From: Sphingobium chungbukense
GTDB taxonomy: Bacteria > Pseudomonadota > Alphaproteobacteria > Sphingomonadales > Sphingomonadaceae
Reading direction: 5' to 3'
DNA: 64,000 nt
NCBI RefSeq assembly: GCF_001005725.1
Contig: NZ_LBIC01000006.1
Location: 124,001 to 188,000 of the forward strand
Shown: piece after piece, positions 17,722 to 27,134 of the stretch
Numbering within the stretch: the first letter of the stretch is position 1
Layout: each line of letters opens with the position of its first letter
Program-made: the position numbers and the translations under genes
The notes under the pieces: generated by a model
Seen by the model: only the letters and a program-made list of their open reading frames with translations
The model's database searches: none
What the model was told of the DNA's origin: nothing

Positions 17722-20700
17722 TCAGGTTGCTGCGCTGCGACGGCCAGCCCCCGTGTCCCTATCCTGCACGTCCGACAACGCGGCTTCCGCCGCCGCCACA
17801 TCACGGCGGTAGCGCTCGATCGCGCCCGCCTTGACCGGGCCGTAGCCGCGAACCTCGTCGGCCAATGCGAGCAGGCGCGCAACCGCTGCGTGATTTCCAG
17901 GCGCGAGCGTCGTGAGCATGCGCTCGGCCAACGCCTCATATTCCGCGATCAGTGCGCGCTCGTCGCGTCGCTCGCCAGTACGGCCAAACGGATCGAGCCA
18001 GGTGCCGCGCAGGCGCTTCATGCGCGCCAGCACGCGCATTGCCGTCAGCATCCAGCGCCCGAACGCGCGCTTGGCAGGGCGGCCGCCCACGCCCGGCCGC
18101 GTGAAGATAGGCGGCGCAAGGTTGAAACTGATCTTCGCGCCGTCCTGAAACGTGCGCGCGATCTCGGCATGCAGTTCCGGCCGCGTCAGCAGGCGCGCGA
18201 CCTCATACTCGTCCTTGTAGGCGAGCAGCTTTGCGTAGCTGCGCGCGAAGGTGCGGGCGATGGCTTCCTCCCCCGGCCGGATCGCCTGCTCGGCCGCCGC
18301 GACGCGCGCGACGAAGGCGCGGTAGCGTTCGGCCAGCGCCCGATCCTGATAGGCCTCCAGATGGGTGGCACGATGCACCATGATTTCGGCAAGCGTCTGC
18401 GGCGGGGCGGCGGAATCGCTGCGGCTTGCGGCGATGAGTTCGGGCAGGCGGCTCGGATCGACCGCGTGGAGCCGGCCGAGCCGGAACGCCTTCAGATTGA
18501 AGTCGACCGCGACACCGTTGAGGGCAATCGCTCGCTCGATCGCGGCGATGCCGACCGGCAACGATCCCTGCTGCGCGGCGATGCCGAGCAGGAACAGGTT
18601 GGTTCCCATCCTGTCGCCGAGGAAGGCGAGCGCAAGTTCGGAACCCGGAACGAGCATAACGTTCCCCTCGCCCGCCGCACGTCTCAACCGGCCGAGCAGC
18701 AGGGTCGGATCCGCAGTTGCATCGCGGTCGAACTGGAAGGCGACGGTGGGTTCCACATCGGCGTTGGCGATTACCCGCGTGCGGCCTGCGCCGATCGTAT
18801 CGGCTGATTCGGGTGCCACCGCCGCGACCACATCGAAGGCGAGGATCAGGTCGGCCTCGCCGCGCCCGACCCTTTGGGTGACGATGGTCGTGGGATCGCT
18901 GCCGATGCGGATATGGCTGTAGACCGCGCCATTCTTTTGACTGAGGCCGGTCATGTCGAACAGCGACATGGCCTTGCCTTCCAGATGCGCGGCCATGCCG
19001 ATCAGCGCACCGACAGTGACCACGCCGGTGCCGCCAATGCCCGCCACCATCAGATTGAAGCCTCGGTCGAGCCGAGCAACCTCGGGCTCTGGCAGGGCTG
19101 CCAGTATCGACTCGTCGATCGCCAGCGCCTCGGGCTTGCGCGGCTCCGCGTCGCGCACGGTGATGAAAGATGGGCAGAAGCCGTTGAGACAGCTGAAATC
19201 CTTGTTGCAGCTCGACTGGTCGATCGCGCGCTTGCGGCCGAACGGCGTCTCGACCGGCACCAGGCTGACGCAAGTCGACTGAACCGAGCAGTCGCCGCAT
19301 CCCTCGCAAACCTCCTTGGAGATGAACAGGCGTTGCGCCGGATCCGGGAAAGTGCCGCGCTTGCGCCGACGCCGTTTTTCCGCCGCGCAGGTCTGCTCGT
19401 AGATCAGCACGGAGCATCCGGGCGTTTCACGCAGCGCGCGCTGAATGTCGTCCAGCCGATCGCGGTGGAGGATTTCGACGTGCCGGGGGAAGCCGGCGTC
19501 GCCCTGATGGCGTGATGGCTCGTCGCTCGCGACGACGATCCGTTCGACGCCTTCATCGCGCACCTGGCGCGCGATCTGGGCCACCGAGATCGGTCCGTCC
19601 ACGGGCTGGCCGCCCGTCATCGCGACCGCGTCGTTGTAAAGGATCTTGTAAGTGATGTTGACCCTGGCGGCGACGGCGGCGCGGATGGCGAGCAGCCCCG
19701 AATGATAATAGGTGCCGTCACCCATGTTCTGGAAGATGTGCGGCGTTTCGGTGAAGGGCGCCACCCCGAGCCAGTTGCCCCCCTCGCCGCCCATCTGGGT
19801 CGGCAACAGAGCCTGCTCCGGCCGCACGAAACTGACCATCGTGTGGCAGCCGATGCCGGTCATGCTGATGCTGCCGTCGGGCAGGCGGGTGGACCGGTTG
19901 TGCGGACAGCCCGAACAGAAATAGGGCGTGCGCCGGGGCGCGGGCGCGCTGTTGTCGCCGCCGCCGGCCAACGCGTCGCGTGCCGCGCGCGTCCCGTCAT
20001 CCAGCCGTCCGAGCCGCTCCAGCCGGCCGGCGATCGCGCGGGCGATGCTTACCGGATCGAGCGGATCGGTGGCCGAAAGGAGCGGCGCTTTGCTCTCATC
20101 GCGCTTGCCGATCACCAGCGGGCGATCGGCCTCGTTGATGAGGAGAGCGGCGATCTGTTCCTCCAGGAAGGGGCGCTTCTCCTCCACGACGAGCAGGGTT
20201 TCGTGCCCACGCGCGAAGGCGGCGAGGCCATCGGGTTCCAGTGGCCAGATACATCCGACCTTGTAGAGTGAGATGCCGGTGGCCGCAGCCGCATGGTCGC
20301 CCAGCCCAAGAAGGGCGAGCGCTGCGCGCGTGTCGCCATAGGCCTTGCCCGCTGTGACGATGCCGAGCCTGCGCGTTTCGGCGGCGATCATGGGACGGTC
20401 GATGCCATTTGCGCGTATGAAGGCATGTACCAGCGGCAGCCGCCGCTCCACCACCACGCGCTCCTCGCCCAACGGGTCGAACGCCCCCTGGCGGCTATGC
20501 ACCGCCGCGATCTCATCCTCGCCTAGCGGCGGCAGCACCGGCGCGAAATCATCCAGCGCCAGATCGACAGTTGCGGTCTGTTCCGCGACATCGTTGACGC
20601 ACTTCATGGCCACCCAGCTGCCTGAATAGCGCGAGAGTGCGAAGCCGAGCAGGCCGAATTCGAGTAACTCGGAGACGTCGGCGGGGTAGAGCGAAGGGAT

Positions 20701-21222
20701 GAGGCTCGCCGCCATCGCCTGCTCGCTATGATGGGCGACGGTGGACGATTTGCCGGCATGATCATCGCCATAGAATAAGAGCACGCCACCATTGCGGTGT
20801 GCGCCGGCGAAATTGCCGTGCTTCAAGGCATCGCCCGAGCGGTCGACGCCCGGACCCTTACTGTACCAGGCGGCGAATACGCCGTCGACCTTGGGTCCGG
20901 GCACCTGATCGAACTGTTGTGTGCCACGGACCGCCGTCGCGGCGAGATCCTCGTTCACGCCCGGCTGGAACAGGATTCCAGCCGCCTTCAGCCTGTCTCC
21001 GATCGACCAGAGCGTCGTATCGACATTGCCTAGCGGCGAGCCCCGATAGCCGGTTATATAGCCGGCCGTGCGAAGCCCGGCCCGACGATCGAGCGCCGCT
21101 TGGGCCAGCAGAACCCTTGCGATAGCCTGGTTTCCATTCAAGACAACCCGGCCATTCTCGACGGTCCATTTGTCGTCCAGGCGGGCCGCTCGCAACTCGG
21201 CGGGGTCGATTGCACGCGTCAA
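17722..21222 (-). CDS. Indolepyruvate ferredoxin oxidoreductase family protein (fused subunits)
   Basis: A 1166-residue fused 2-oxoacid:ferredoxin oxidoreductase. The first half carries the pyrimidine and TPP domains (TAGYITGYRGSPLGNVD; GVNEDLAATAVRGTQQ; GGEGGNWLG with IFQNMGDGTYYHSG). A four-iron cluster region follows with CEGCGDCSVQSTC and CNKDFSCLNGFCP. The gamma domain is seen in VAGIGGTGVVTVGALIGMAAH. Such enzymes oxidise arylpyruvates or branched 2-oxoacids to acyl-CoA and reduce ferredoxin. The start is TTG at 21222 after GGGAGAG. It is divergent from a Crp/Fnr regulator, and a Crp-geometry palindrome lies between them. Confidence 0.92.
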   Translation of the reverse strand: MTRAIDPAELRAARLDDKWTVENGRVVLNGNQAIARVLLAQAALDRRAGLRTAGYITGYRGSPLGNVDTTLWSIGDRLKAAGILFQPGVNEDLAATAVRGTQQFDQVPGPKVDGVFAAWYSKGPGVDRSGDALKHGNFAGAHRNGGVLLFYGDDHAGKSSTVAHHSEQAMAASLIPSLYPADVSELLEFGLLGFALSRYSGSWVAMKCVNDVAEQTATVDLALDDFAPVLPPLGEDEIAAVHSRQGAFDPLGEERVVVERRLPLVHAFIRANGIDRPMIAAETRRLGIVTAGKAYGDTRAALALLGLGDHAAAATGISLYKVGCIWPLEPDGLAAFARGHETLLVVEEKRPFLEEQIAALLINEADRPLVIGKRDESKAPLLSATDPLDPVSIARAIAGRLERLGRLDDGTRAARDALAGGGDNSAPAPRRTPYFCSGCPHNRSTRLPDGSISMTGIGCHTMVSFVRPEQALLPTQMGGEGGNWLGVAPFTETPHIFQNMGDGTYYHSGLLAIRAAVAARVNITYKILYNDAVAMTGGQPVDGPISVAQIARQVRDEGVERIVVASDEPSRHQGDAGFPRHVEILHRDRLDDIQRALRETPGCSVLIYEQTCAAEKRRRRKRGTFPDPAQRLFISKEVCEGCGDCSVQSTCVSLVPVETPFGRKRAIDQSSCNKDFSCLNGFCPSFITVRDAEPRKPEALAIDESILAALPEPEVARLDRGFNLMVAGIGGTGVVTVGALIGMAAHLEGKAMSLFDMTGLSQKNGAVYSHIRIGSDPTTIVTQRVGRGEADLILAFDVVAAVAPESADTIGAGRTRVIANADVEPTVAFQFDRDATADPTLLLGRLRRAAGEGNVMLVPGSELALAFLGDRMGTNLFLLGIAAQQGSLPVGIAAIERAIALNGVAVDFNLKAFRLGRLHAVDPSRLPELIAASRSDSAAPPQTLAEIMVHRATHLEAYQDRALAERYRAFVARVAAAEQAIRPGEEAIARTFARSYAKLLAYKDEYEVARLLTRPELHAEIARTFQDGAKISFNLAPPIFTRPGVGGRPAKRAFGRWMLTAMRVLARMKRLRGTWLDPFGRTGERRDERALIAEYEALAERMLTTLAPGNHAAVARLLALADEVRGYGPVKAGAIERYRRDVAAAEAALSDVQDRDTGAGRRSAAT

Positions 21223-21276
21223 AAAATCTCTCCCAACTTGTTTGATAGGGCATAGTCCAGACTCCGGCCCCGCCGC

Positions 21277-21292
21277 TGTCGCCTAGGCGACA
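21277..21292. promoter_or_regulatory. Perfect 16-bp palindrome, candidate Crp/Fnr-family operator
   Basis: The sequence is TGTCGCCTAGGCGACA, a perfect palindrome with the TGTCG-N6-CGACA layout of Crp-family sites. It lies 55 bp before the oxidoreductase start and 50 bp before the regulator start, in a divergent region. A second inverted repeat, TGTTGG-N7-CCAACA, is at 21311-21329, nearer the regulator. Confidence 0.55.
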
Positions 21293-21341
21293 AGGCAGCA
21301 AAACCGTGTATGTTGGAACGAGACCAACAGCGATTTGAGAA

Positions 21342-22016
21342 ATGTCTGCTTCTCCCTTTGATCTATTGCAGTGGCTTCCCGAGCGCGCGTGCGAAGCATT
21401 TCATGCGGCGGCCCGAAGCCGACATTTCAATCCCGGCGAACTGATTTACAGCCAAGGTGATCCTGGCAACCAGATGTATCGGCTGGTGTCGGGTGCTGTA
21501 CGACTGTCGGTTGCCCGCTCGGACGGCCGTGAACTTCTATATCTGCTTTTCCAGCCGGGAGATTGCTTCGGCACGAGCAGCCTCGTCGATGGGGAGATGC
21601 GCCCGCAAACCGCCGAGGCGCATGAAGCGTGCGAGGTAGAGATGCTTGATCGGGTAGGGTTTGACCAACTGCGAAGCATGTATCGGGAATTTGATGACGC
21701 GCTCATTCGCCTGGCTACGCGTCACATGCGACTCCTGAGCGGGCTGTTCGCAGATGCCCATCTTGAGGCGATTTCCGCACGTGTCGCCAGTCGTATCCTC
21801 GCCACGGCGCGCAGCTTCGGCCGCACAACACCCGCCGGCATCGCGCTGTCCGTCCCGCTGACGCAAAGCGAGTTGGCGCTTATGGTGGGGGGATCACGTC
21901 AGACGGTCAACAAGGTGCTCCAGCAGTTTCAGGCCGATGGGCTGGTCACTTTAAGCGGAGTGCAGATAATCGTCCTTTCCACTGATCGGTTGCGATCGAT
22001 GCTGTCGTCGGAGTGA
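21342..22016 (+). CDS. Crp/Fnr-family transcriptional regulator
   Basis: A 224-residue Crp/Fnr regulator. The N-terminal cyclic-nucleotide-type barrel includes FNPGELIYSQGDPGNQMYRL and LFQPGDCFGTSSLVDG. The C-terminal winged helix reads LTQSELALMVGGSRQTVNKV with recognition residues of the SRQTVN type, closer to Crp than Fnr. I see no cysteine cluster for an iron-sulphur centre, so direct oxygen sensing of the FNR kind is unlikely. It is divergent from the indolepyruvate-type oxidoreductase. The palindrome between them suggests it controls that gene and perhaps itself. Confidence 0.88.
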   Translation: MSASPFDLLQWLPERACEAFHAAARSRHFNPGELIYSQGDPGNQMYRLVSGAVRLSVARSDGRELLYLLFQPGDCFGTSSLVDGEMRPQTAEAHEACEVEMLDRVGFDQLRSMYREFDDALIRLATRHMRLLSGLFADAHLEAISARVASRILATARSFGRTTPAGIALSVPLTQSELALMVGGSRQTVNKVLQQFQADGLVTLSGVQIIVLSTDRLRSMLSSE

Positions 22017-22143
22017 TCCGCAGCCGGGCATGGCGCGGAGACGCTGTTCCGACCCGCGCTCGATCAGATCATCTGCACTCGCTCTCGGACACGGCGGGGT
22101 CTTCACGGTCGACCACAATAGATTTTGTAACCCCGCACAGATT

Positions 22144-23541
22144 TTATGACAGCGGCATCACTTTACCAGGATTGAGTGTCGAACGCGGATCCAGGGCCCG
22201 CTTCAGCCTCACCATCGTGTCGATTTCCGCTTCGGTACGGCTGCAATGCAAATAGGAGCGCTTCTCCAAACCGATACCATGTTCGGCGGAAATGCTCCCG
22301 CCAATCGCTTCGAGCGGCAAATAAACCAGAGCATCGATCGCATCATGATGTCCGTGCTCGCCCGGTCGAATGACAAGGTGCAGATTACCGTCGGCGACAT
22401 GCCCGAAAACGAACATTTTTGCATTTTGCAAATAAATATGCAGATTATCTTGCAGGCTATCAATATAGCTTTTCATATGCGTTTGCGGAAGACTGATATC
22501 ATATAGTAAAATCGGATCTGATCCGGCACAAAGCGTGTCGATGTCGTCGCGAATCGCCCAAAATGAATTGGCTTGGCCGATATTCTGAGCAATAGAGGCA
22601 TCGTCAATCAGCCCTCGCTCCCAGCCAGAGGTGACCACCTGGCTGATCAACGCGTCGGCACGATGCGATTCGATCTCGATTAAAACGTAAAGGGCGTGCG
22701 TGTTTTCCAGTGGAGACCGATGATTGCCTCGCCCAACCACGGCGTCGACGAACGAGGGCCACATGACTTCGTAACTTGAGAGCGCCCCGTCCGCCTCGGC
22801 TGCCGCCAGCGCGAACAGTTCGAGGACAGCATCGAAACTTGAAAGACCGATGAAAGCGGTTGCCTTGAGACCGGCATTCGGTCTCAGCCGGAGCACCGCC
22901 CGGGTAATGATTCCCAACGTCCCCTCGGACCCGACGAACATCTGCTTCAGATCAAATCCGGCGTTGTTTTTGATCAGTCGATTCATCGAACTCAACACGG
23001 TTCCGTCGGCGAGGACAACCTCAAGTCCGAGAACCTGATCGCGGGTCATGCCGTAACGAAGGACGGAATTGCCGCCCGCGTTAGTCGCGATCGTACCGCC
23101 GATGGTCGCTGATCCCCGCGCGCCCAGATCGACGGGATAGAGCAGATCCGCGGCGCTCGCCGCCTCTTGCACGGCCTGAAGGGTGGCGCCCGCTTCCACT
23201 TCGATTGTCAACCCTGACCGTTCCACAGGACAGATCGTGGTCATTCGTTCGAGTGACAAGGCGATATCGCCGGGTCTTGTATAAGCACCCCCGGCAAGGC
23301 CGGTGCGGCCACCTTGCGGGACGAGCGCGAGGCCATGACCATCGCAATAAGCGGCAATCATGGAAACCTGTTCGGTCGTCTCGGGGCGAACGACGCACAA
23401 GGCTTCCATCGCATGAGCCGGAAGGTAGCAGTCTAATCGCTGGCTGACCATTTCGCCCGTCAAAACATTTTGAACGCCGACGATTTTCGTCAAGTCCTCG
23501 ACAATATTCATTTCGCTTAATTCCGAAGTGTGAGGGGGCAT
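22144..23541 (-). CDS. FAD-binding oxidase/dehydrogenase, GlcD/D-lactate dehydrogenase type
   Basis: A 465-residue PCMH-type flavoprotein of the GlcD/D-2-hydroxyacid dehydrogenase family. FAD-binding text is LALVPQGGRTGLAGGAYT (about 81-98), then GSATIGGTIATNAGGNSVLRY and FVGSEGTLGIITRAVLRL. The C-terminal domain carries HVADGNLHLVIRP and ISAEHGIGLEKRSYL, the catalytic-site His motifs of the group. It oxidises a 2-hydroxy acid to a 2-oxo acid. The neighbour at 17722-21222 acts on 2-oxoacids, so the two could work in sequence. The start may be 23541 or the Met at 23511. Confidence 0.88.
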   Translation of the reverse strand: MPPHTSELSEMNIVEDLTKIVGVQNVLTGEMVSQRLDCYLPAHAMEALCVVRPETTEQVSMIAAYCDGHGLALVPQGGRTGLAGGAYTRPGDIALSLERMTTICPVERSGLTIEVEAGATLQAVQEAASAADLLYPVDLGARGSATIGGTIATNAGGNSVLRYGMTRDQVLGLEVVLADGTVLSSMNRLIKNNAGFDLKQMFVGSEGTLGIITRAVLRLRPNAGLKATAFIGLSSFDAVLELFALAAAEADGALSSYEVMWPSFVDAVVGRGNHRSPLENTHALYVLIEIESHRADALISQVVTSGWERGLIDDASIAQNIGQANSFWAIRDDIDTLCAGSDPILLYDISLPQTHMKSYIDSLQDNLHIYLQNAKMFVFGHVADGNLHLVIRPGEHGHHDAIDALVYLPLEAIGGSISAEHGIGLEKRSYLHCSRTEAEIDTMVRLKRALDPRSTLNPGKVMPLS

Positions 23542-24026
23542 CGGACCACCTTATCGGCTATGCCGAATATCTCAAAGCGGGAATCCGGCCCGCCGACCGC
23601 GGACTCAGGACCGCGGCGCCGTCAATCTTGCATATCATTGATCGACACCCACCGAGTGATCCGGCTTGATTGCTGGTGCATGATCGGCTTGACGTGATCG
23701 GGATTGGTGGACCAGGGCCATGAGGGACCCGGTGGCGGTATGATCCGAAGCCTTTCCACCGGCCAGCCCGGGTTCGACCAGCGTTTGCGGCAGTGCGCCC
23801 CAGACGCCCAGCTCCGCAGAGCGCCGGAAGCGGACATAGACCGAGTTCCATTTGCCGTAACGCTCATGCATGTCGCGCCGGTGGCACCCGACCCATAACC
23901 GCAGAGCTATTACGCATATATCAATTACTACTCTGGTGCGAACGGCGCCTCCTTGAGACGCTACTATAAGAATATTGCACATAAAGAGCGGCCGGATTGA
24001 CCCGGCCCGAAGTCAGGGAGAGGTTC
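23542..24026. other. Gap with IS5-type remnant and receptor promoter region
   Basis: This 485-bp gap lies between the divergent FAD-oxidase and TonB-receptor genes. A transposase remnant occupies about 23735-23895 on the minus strand. The rest shows no gene. The TonB receptor ribosome site GGGAGAGG lies at its right end. Confidence 0.6.
23735..23895 (-). pseudogene. IS5-family transposase remnant
   Basis: On the minus strand a frame reads HRRDMHERYGKWNSVYVRFR, then RSAELGVWGALPQTLVEPGL. This is the conserved N-terminal half of IS5-family DDE transposases (pattern W-R-D-L-P-E-R-Y-G-K-W-N-S-V-Y). Neither the rest of the N-terminus nor the DDE core is present, and no intact inverted repeats were found. 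It is therefore a dead fragment of about 160 bp. It lies just before the TonB receptor that a second element has broken. Confidence 0.7.
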
Positions 24027-24792
24027 ATGATGAACAATCGAAATCTCACAGTTACGCCTCGCGTCGCCAACCAAATATCCGCGCCCTCGTTGATCGCACT
24101 CGCGATCGCCTCTCTCGGCATCTGTCCGGCGGCGGCTCAGACCATGCCTTCATCGCCGGCTGATGTTCAGCATTCGTCGGCGGACACACCGCCCGCTCAG
24201 TCGCTCAGCGACATTATCGTGACCGCGCAGCGGCGATCGCAGCGATTGCAGGACATTCCGCTGGCGGTGACGGCTTTGTCCGCCGACGCCCTGGGTCGTA
24301 CACCGATCAGCAACGTCATGGATCTTCAGACCGTGGCGCCGAACGTAAACATCTCGCTGCGCAGCGGGGCGGGCGTCGTCAGTATTCGCGGCATCGGCTA
24401 TGACGTCATCACCGCCGGCGCGGACGGCAGTGTGGCAATACACAGCGACGGCGTCTATCAGTCGAGGCCCGCAGCTGCGCTTTCGGCGCTGTTCGACGTC
24501 GATCGGATCGAGATCGCGCGCGGGCCACAGGGCACCTTATATGGACGCAACGCGACGGGTGGCGCTGTCAACCTCATCTCCAGCAGGCCAACCAGCGAGC
24601 CCGAGGGTTATATCAATGCCTCGTACGGCAACTATAACGCGCTCTCGGTTGAGGGCGCCGTCAGCGGGCCGATTGCGGGCGACGTGCTGACTGCGCGCAT
24701 TGCCGCCAAAGTCGAGGAGGCGGATGGCTTCGGCACCAACATCTACAACGGAAAAGGCATCGATGATTTGAAAAGCAGGGCGGTCCGGGGTT
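24027..24792 (+). pseudogene. TonB-dependent receptor, 5' fragment cut by IS256-type element
   Basis: The fragment covers about 255 residues, from ATG 24027 after GGGAGAGG to the edge of the insertion element. It has a signal peptide (ICPAAAQ), the TonB box (LSDIIVTAQRRSQRLQDIPL) and the plug domain with IEIARGPQGTLYGRNATGGA. The reading then enters the element and stops. The remainder of the gene resumes at 26116 but not where this part left off. A normal receptor is about 750 residues, so roughly 200 residues of the barrel are missing. Confidence 0.9.
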
Positions 24793-24824
24793 GGGAGTGT
24801 CAGGATTTCCGTGTGCGGGCGGGC
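24793..24824 (+). repeat. Left terminal inverted repeat of IS256-type element
   Basis: The 32-bp end begins GGGAGTGTCAGGATTTCCGT and ends GGGCGGGC. It matches the reverse complement of the right end except at base 5. Confidence 0.93.
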
Positions 24825-24833
24825 GGTTGATCA

Positions 24834-26057
24834 TCAGGCCGCCATGGCTCTGATGAAACGTTCGCCGAAGATCACGGCAAATTGCGCCTTCGCCATGGTC
24901 CACTCACGTGGTGGCATCTTCCACTCTTTCTCCGACCGATTCAAGATCAGATAGAGCAGCTTGGTGGCGGCCTCGTCGCTGGGGAAGTGTCCCCTGGCCC
25001 TGACAGCCCGCCTGAGCTTCGAGTTCAAAGCTTCGATCGCGTTCGTGGTGTAGATGATCCGGCGGACCTCGTCGGGGAACGCAAAAAACGGGATCACCTC
25101 GCCCCAGGCGCGCCGCCAGCTCTGGCCGATGGCGGGATAGCGCTGCCCCCAAGGGCCAGCCTCAAATGCCGTCAGCGCCTTTTCGGCGGCATCCGCGTCG
25201 GTGGCACGGTAAATCTCCTTAAGCGCGCTGGCGAGGTTCTTGCGGTCCTTCCAGGAGACGAAGTCCATCGAGTTGCGCAGCAGGTGAACGATGCAGGTCT
25301 GGACGATCGCATCGGGGAACACTGCGGTGATCGCATCGGGAAAGCCCTTCAGGCCGTCAACGACGGCCAGCAGGATGTCTTCGACGCCACGGTTGCGAAG
25401 CTCGTTCATCACCCGAAGCCAGAACTTGGCACCCTCATTCTGCTCGAGCCACAGGCCGAGCACCTCCTTTGCGCCGTCGGCGCGGACGCCCAGCGCAATG
25501 TGGATCGCCTTGTTGCGCACCATGCCCTCGTCGCGGATCTTGACCCGGATCGCGTCGAAGAAGACCAGTGGGTAAACCGGATCGAGCGGCCGCTGCTGCC
25601 AAGTGGCGACCTCATCGAGCACGGCGTCGGTCACCGTGCTGATCAAATCGGGTGAGACGTCGATGCCGTAAAGATCGTGCAGGTGCCTGGTGATCTCGCG
25701 GGTGCTCATGCCGCGCGCGTACATCGACACGATCTTGTCGTCGAAGCCGGGAAAGCGGCGTTGATACTTGGCGATCAACTGCGGGTCGAAGCTCGACTGG
25801 CGATCGCGCGGTACGTCGATCGCCAACTTGCCGGTGTCGGTCATTACCGTCTTCCGACCGTAGCCGTTGCGCATGTTGCCGGCGCCGTCTTCGCCAGCGA
25901 GGTGGTGATCCATCTCCGCATTCAGGGCACGCTCTGTCAGCGCCTTCTTCAGCGAATCGAGCAGACCGCCCTGCTCGAAGGCGGCACTGGCAGCGCCGCC
26001 CGCCAAAAGCTGATCGAGAAGCTCATTCGGTATGGCAGGCTCTTTGCGTCGAGACAT
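24834..26057 (-). CDS. IS256-family transposase
   Basis: A 407-residue mutator-type transposase (IS256 family). Recognisable segments are IDVPRDRQSSFDPQLIAKYQ, FDDKIVSMYARGMSTREI and the DDE core. The core Asp residues lie in VFFDAIRVKI and LLAVVDGLKGFPDAI, and the Glu in IYTTNAIEALNSKLRRA. The HLLRNSM motif before the last strand is also present. The length is normal and the frame is intact, so the element may still be active. It lies wholly within the two inverted repeats. Confidence 0.95.
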   Translation of the reverse strand: MSRRKEPAIPNELLDQLLAGGAASAAFEQGGLLDSLKKALTERALNAEMDHHLAGEDGAGNMRNGYGRKTVMTDTGKLAIDVPRDRQSSFDPQLIAKYQRRFPGFDDKIVSMYARGMSTREITRHLHDLYGIDVSPDLISTVTDAVLDEVATWQQRPLDPVYPLVFFDAIRVKIRDEGMVRNKAIHIALGVRADGAKEVLGLWLEQNEGAKFWLRVMNELRNRGVEDILLAVVDGLKGFPDAITAVFPDAIVQTCIVHLLRNSMDFVSWKDRKNLASALKEIYRATDADAAEKALTAFEAGPWGQRYPAIGQSWRRAWGEVIPFFAFPDEVRRIIYTTNAIEALNSKLRRAVRARGHFPSDEAATKLLYLILNRSEKEWKMPPREWTMAKAQFAVIFGERFIRAMAA

Positions 26058-26083
26058 AGTGGGACTCCCTTTTTACCCATTAT

Positions 26084-26115
26084 GCCCGCCCGCACACGGA
26101 AATCCTGACAGTCCC
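26084..26115 (-). repeat. Right terminal inverted repeat of IS256-type element
   Basis: The 32-bp end reads inward as GGGACTGTCAGGATTTCCGT on the minus strand. It differs from the left end at one base. Confidence 0.93.
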
Positions 26116-26990
26116 AATTTTCCGCATCGGAAACCTATAAGAAGCTGACCTACAATGCGTCGCTGGATTATCAGTTCGCGCCTCATTCCCTTGTCTATGC
26201 GAGCTATAGCAAGGGATACCGATCGGGCGGCTTCAACGTTTCGGAGACCGTATATTCCAACTATGTTCTTGGCTATAAGCCGGAAACCGTGAACAATTTT
26301 GAAGTGGGCCTGAAGAAGGATTGGGACATCGGCTTTCCGCTCCGCACCAATCTGGCGGCCTACACGCAAAAGTTCGACAACGTCGTTCGGCAGTCTCAAA
26401 ATCCCGCGACGCCCATTTTCGCGATCCTGACCAACGCGTCCCAGGCGCGGCTGAGCGGGTTCGAGGCTGAAATTTCCGCCAAGCCGTTCACCGGTTTCGA
26501 CCTGAGCCTGTCCTACGGTCATGTCGACGCCCGCTATACCGCACCGTTCAGGCCCTTTGCCAACAGCACGTTCAACGCCGAGGATTTCGAGTTCGCTCTG
26601 GTGCCCAAGCACACGGTCGCCGTGAACGCCAGCTATACGCTGCCGCTGGATGAAGCGATTGGCAAGGTTTCGCTGAACGCCAACTACACCCATCAAAGCA
26701 GGATGTGGTGGGATGATACGCAGCAGCAGAACTCGCCCGGTTGCAGCGGCAGCAATTGCGGCCCGCTCAACCATTATTCTCAGAAGCCATACGGCCTTCT
26801 GGATCTGCGCGTCGACTGGCGCCGGATCATGGGTTCGGCCATCGATGTCGCCTTCTGGGCAACAAATGTCACCAAGACCAAATATTTCAGCTCCAGCACA
26901 AACTTGGGTAATGTCCTTGGTATCGCGAAATATCCGGGTCAGCCGCGGTTCTTCGGACTGGACGTGACTGTTCACTTCGGAGCTGAATAA
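26116..26990 (+). pseudogene. TonB-dependent receptor, 3' fragment
   Basis: The frame is open from the edge of the insertion element (FSASETYKKLTYNASLDYQF) to TAA at 26990, about 291 residues. It holds the second half of the beta-barrel: SLVYASYSKGYRSGGFN, NNFEVGLKKDWDI, and the last strand RFFGLDVTVHFGAE. It has no start or signal peptide of its own. In intact relatives the SKGYRSGGFN strand lies about 500 residues in, so the piece between this and the 5' fragment has been lost. Confidence 0.9.
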
Positions 26991-27134
26991 CATGCTTTCG
27001 GTCCGGACGGGCGGTGGGAGAGAGGGAAGCGCACCTCCTGCCCCCCACCCCCGACCGGACCGGAGCCTATGGGCAAGAGGCGGCGTTGGCCAAAGCCAAG
27101 AACGTCCAATCCTGACAAGGGAAGAAGAACTGCA

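Larger units (their letters stand above)
24793..26115. mobile_element. IS256-family insertion sequence
   Basis: A complete element of 1323 bp with 32-bp terminal inverted repeats (24793-24824 and 26084-26115) that match at 31 of 32 positions. It contains one transposase gene on the minus strand. The flanking bases CCGGGGTT (left) and AATTTTCC (right) do not form the 8-9 bp target duplication IS256 elements usually make. The element sits inside a TonB receptor whose middle part is absent. It probably caused an adjacent deletion, or is the product of recombination between two copies. Confidence 0.93.

Noticed and set aside
21342..22016. Oxygen-sensing FNR as the identity of the Crp/Fnr regulator
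   Set aside because: There is no N-terminal cysteine cluster and the recognition helix is SRQTVN, not the FNR pattern.
24785..26123. Simple insertion of the IS256-type element with target duplication
   Set aside because: The flanking octamers differ and the receptor halves do not join.
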